Positions 5,664 to 6,965 of a stretch of DNA of 6,965 nucleotides are shown piece by piece. The notes beneath the pieces are model-generated. The model saw only the letters and a list, made by a program, of their open reading frames with translations. It searched no databases and was not told where the DNA came from. The position numbers and the translations under genes were made by a program. The DNA comes from a bacterium (GTDB lineage Bacteria; Patescibacteriota; Microgenomatia; UBA1400; PJMF01). Within the stretch, counting starts at the first letter, position 1, and the number at the start of each line of letters is the position of its first letter. Location: NCBI GenBank assembly GCA_900299155.1, contig OMIS01000055.1, positions 1 to 6,965 on the forward strand, in the 5' to 3' direction.

Positions 5664-6752
5664 CTATTGTTCGGTGAGAGTTGTTTTTGCAGGATCATGA
5701 GCACTCGATGTAGCTTCTTCTCTCGATGAGTCTGATTCGCCAGCTACCTTCTCATCAGCAGCGCGAACTTCACGGTGGGTGAGAGCAGTAGGTTGTGGAG
5801 CAGGGTTTTCTGCAGTGATGTAATCTGAGTGAAACTTCTCATGGATACGTTTTAATTGTGGGCGAGTAACGTGAGTATAAATCTGCGTAGTAGCAATACT
5901 TTTATGACCTAGCATTTCTTGAACATCACGCAAACCAGCACCGTTGGTTAAGAGATCAGTCGCAAAACTATGGCGCAATCCATGCGGACTGAGCGTAATC
6001 GGCAAGCACGCTTTTTTGCAGTAGTGCTCCACAATGCGCTGTACAGATCGTGTCGTTAAGCGCATTTCTTCACCGTCACTTGCCAGTGGAGCTTTTTCTT
6101 TTGCAAATCTGATAAAGAGTGGCCGCCAACGATCAGTACGAGAGCGCAGCCATCGATCAATCCAAACAGCCGCACGTTCACTTAAAAACACCACGCGGGG
6201 ACGACGGCCTTTACCGATCACTCCAAACTCACGCGTCTCTAAATCCACTTGATCTCGGTTTAGTGAAACGAGTTCACTGACACGCAAGCCAGTAGAAAAT
6301 AGTAGCTCCAGAATTGCTTTATCACGCAAACCCGTTTTGCTGGAAAGCTGTGGCTGAGAGAGTAGTTGCAACACTTGATCAGCGTGCAGGAACTTCATGT
6401 GTTGAGACTCCCCTTTCGGTAAATCAATTTTTTCGGGGTGGAGGACTGCAACATCTTGTTTAACCAACCACTTCAACCATGACCGTAGTGCAATCACATA
6501 ATAACTCTGCGTTTTTTTGGTCAAAAGGCCACGCAGCGGATCTTCATACCTTGATAAATACACACGAAATTTGCGAATTATCTCTTGATCAATTTGTTTG
6601 AGATCTGTGATATTTTCCGTAGCTAGCCAGTCACAAAAACGACGTAAATAATGACCATAGTTTCGTATAGTTAACCGACTTACATTTCGTTCCACCTCGA
6701 GATGTTCTAAGAAATTAATCAATGCAACTTGTGGGATAGTTGAAACTGCCAT
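5664..6752 (-). CDS. Tyrosine recombinase, XerC/XerD type
   Basis: Site-specific recombinase that cuts and rejoins DNA through a 3'-phosphotyrosine; Xer proteins normally resolve chromosome dimers at dif. The N-terminal SAM-like core-binding domain covers about residues 8-98 (INFLEHLEVERNVSRLTIRN; later ALRSWLKWLVKQD). The catalytic domain covers about 118-305 with a full active-site set: Arg157 (STGLRVSEL), Lys181 (GKGRRPR), His257 and Arg260 (SPHGLRHSFAT), His283 (LGHKS) and nucleophile Tyr292 (QIYTHV). The core length fits Xer proteins (about 300). Residues 314-362 are an extra Ala/Glu/Ser/Thr-rich, probably disordered tail. XerC cannot be told from XerD by eye, and a mobile-element integrase of the same family is possible given the flanking repeats. 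The IntI-specific extra segment of integron integrases is not seen. The ATG at 6752 is chosen because conserved sequence begins right after it; no Shine-Dalgarno precedes it. Confidence 0.93.
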   Translation of the reverse strand: MAVSTIPQVALINFLEHLEVERNVSRLTIRNYGHYLRRFCDWLATENITDLKQIDQEIIRKFRVYLSRYEDPLRGLLTKKTQSYYVIALRSWLKWLVKQDVAVLHPEKIDLPKGESQHMKFLHADQVLQLLSQPQLSSKTGLRDKAILELLFSTGLRVSELVSLNRDQVDLETREFGVIGKGRRPRVVFLSERAAVWIDRWLRSRTDRWRPLFIRFAKEKAPLASDGEEMRLTTRSVQRIVEHYCKKACLPITLSPHGLRHSFATDLLTNGAGLRDVQEMLGHKSIATTQIYTHVTRPQLKRIHEKFHSDYITAENPAPQPTALTHREVRAADEKVAGESDSSREEATSSAHDPAKTTLTEQ

Positions 6753-6759
6753 ACAGCTT

Positions 6760-6765
6760 ATTGTA
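6760..6765 (-). promoter_or_regulatory. -10 element of the recombinase gene, placed for leaderless transcription
   Basis: On the minus strand, TACAAT (the same hexamer as in the tRNA-Ala promoter) ends 7 bases before the ATG at 6752, so transcription would start at or next to the A of the start codon. The -35 is weak (GTGCAA at 16-bp spacing). No Shine-Dalgarno is present, which supports a leaderless mRNA. Confidence 0.4.
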
Positions 6766-6783
6766 CGCTACGACTTCATGATT

Positions 6784-6798
6784 GCACCAGACAGGTGC
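6784..6798 (+). repeat. Small hairpin in the region right of the recombinase
   Basis: GCACC (6784-6788) and GGTGC (6794-6798) form a 5-bp GC-rich stem around AGACA. It overlaps the -35 region expected for the recombinase promoter and immediately precedes the larger hairpin at 6803-6831, so it might act as an operator or as RNA structure on the plus strand. Confidence 0.35.
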
Positions 6799-6802
6799 TG
6801 TG

Positions 6803-6831
6803 ATTAGCAAATGAAAAAGTCATTTGCTAAT
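6803..6831 (+). repeat. Perfect 12-bp hairpin upstream of the recombinase gene
   Basis: ATTAGCAAATGA (6803-6814) and TCATTTGCTAAT (6820-6831) are perfectly complementary around the 5-base loop AAAAG. The right arm contains most of the right copy of the 14-bp direct repeat (6822-6835). It stops 2 bases before the AAAGGAGG Shine-Dalgarno. It could be a recombinase-binding inverted repeat, an operator, or, on plus-strand RNA, a structure controlling the downstream start. Confidence 0.5.
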
Positions 6832-6835
6832 TTAA
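6822..6835 (+). repeat. 14-bp direct repeat, right copy
   Basis: ATTTGCTAATTTAA is identical to 5639-5652, in the same orientation. It runs from the right arm of the 12-bp hairpin into the start of the AAAGGAGG site. Together the two copies bracket the recombinase gene. Confidence 0.5.
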
Positions 6836-6841
6836 AGGAGG
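6834..6841 (+). promoter_or_regulatory. Perfect Shine-Dalgarno AAAGGAGG
   Basis: This is the strongest ribosome-binding sequence in the window. It is followed by an 8-base spacer and an ATG at 6850, which is ideal geometry. It directly follows the 12-bp hairpin. Confidence 0.5.
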
Positions 6842-6849
6842 CATTTTTT

Positions 6850-6891
6850 ATGTTGATGATTTGGGCTTATTTGATTCTATATGATACTTAA
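6850..6891 (+). CDS. Possible 13-residue hydrophobic small ORF or leader peptide
   Basis: ATG at 6850 behind a perfect Shine-Dalgarno opens the frame MLMIWAYLILYDT and ends at TAA 6889-6891. The peptide is almost entirely hydrophobic and aromatic, as in very small membrane peptides or toxins. No run of one amino acid suggests an attenuation leader. No clear promoter is seen on the plus strand upstream. The rest of the window (6892-6965) is AT-rich and holds nothing I can support beyond the 10-bp repeat. It may also be the eroded start of a lost gene. Only the ribosome-binding site supports translation. Confidence 0.25.
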   Translation: MLMIWAYLILYDT

Positions 6892-6915
6892 AATACTATT
6901 TGTATATTGTTTTTA

Positions 6916-6925
6916 GTCACTTGAG
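6916..6925. repeat. Right copy of the 10-bp inverted pair
   Basis: GTCACTTGAG is the exact reverse complement of CTCAAGTGAC at 5606-5615. It lies outside the direct repeats, so the order of repeats around the recombinase is nested. Confidence 0.35.
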
Positions 6926-6965
6926 CCTTTAAATATATAGCTGAAATGATTATTTAACAAGTACA

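Noticed and set aside
6034..6252. Plus-strand open frame inside the recombinase gene.
   Set aside because: It is antisense to the conserved catalytic domain and has an Arg/Ser-rich translation typical of shadow frames.
6803..6831. Integron attI/attC or an E. coli-type dif site.
   Set aside because: No gene cassettes or attC core sequences, the recombinase lacks the IntI-specific extra segment, and the repeat does not match the E. coli dif arms as I know them.
1..6965. Alternative genetic code (TGA as Gly or Trp) or a CRISPR array.
   Set aside because: TGA acts as a stop at 4777-4779 and no in-frame TGA interrupts the conserved genes; no regularly spaced repeats are present.

Overview
The window looks like an ordinary chromosomal segment of a small-genome bacterium. 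TGA serves as a stop (4777-4779) and tryptophan is encoded by TGG, so the standard bacterial code applies. A Patescibacteria/CPR origin is my inference. It rests on tightly packed genes, a pair of small membrane-anchored proteins with dockerin-like and cohesin-like folds, a GyrA with lineage-style extensions, and a single Xer-type recombinase with an added low-complexity tail. No 16S or ribosomal protein gene is present to confirm it.

Layout, left to right. The 3' end of an unrecognised AT-rich gene (1-470) overlaps the start of a family I inorganic pyrophosphatase (455-1006) that ends in an unusual five-cysteine tail. A 12-bp hairpin (1021-1056) separates it from gyrA (1096-3891), a complete DNA gyrase A subunit. 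This GyrA has an acidic/alanine-rich N-terminal extension, a roughly 58-residue insertion, and Ala/Gly at the two residues that normally anchor fluoroquinolones. A promoter-like extended -10 then leads into a two-gene operon (4006-5354). Its first gene encodes an N-terminally anchored protein with a C-terminal dockerin-type EF-hand module. Its second, translationally coupled through ATGA, encodes an N-terminally anchored protein with a cohesin-like beta-sandwich. They are the best candidate for a cell-surface cohesin/dockerin pair.

The right third is on the minus strand: tRNA-Ala(GGC) with its own promoter (5385-5507) and a tyrosine recombinase of the XerC/XerD type (5664-6752). The recombinase gene is bracketed by repeats: a 14-bp direct repeat, related inverted repeats with ATTAGCA/TGCTAAT arms, and a 10-bp inverted pair further out. 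To its right are two hairpins and a perfect AAAGGAGG ribosome-binding site that serves only a 13-codon hydrophobic reading frame.

Across the window, genes at the head of a transcript (4006, recombinase 6752, and nearly gyrA) have a -10-like hexamer placed so that transcription would begin at or within a few bases of the start codon. Genes inside operons instead have Shine-Dalgarno sequences. This suggests leaderless initiation for first genes. No CRISPR array, prophage structural gene or transposase is visible, and no gene-free stretch exceeds 300 bases.
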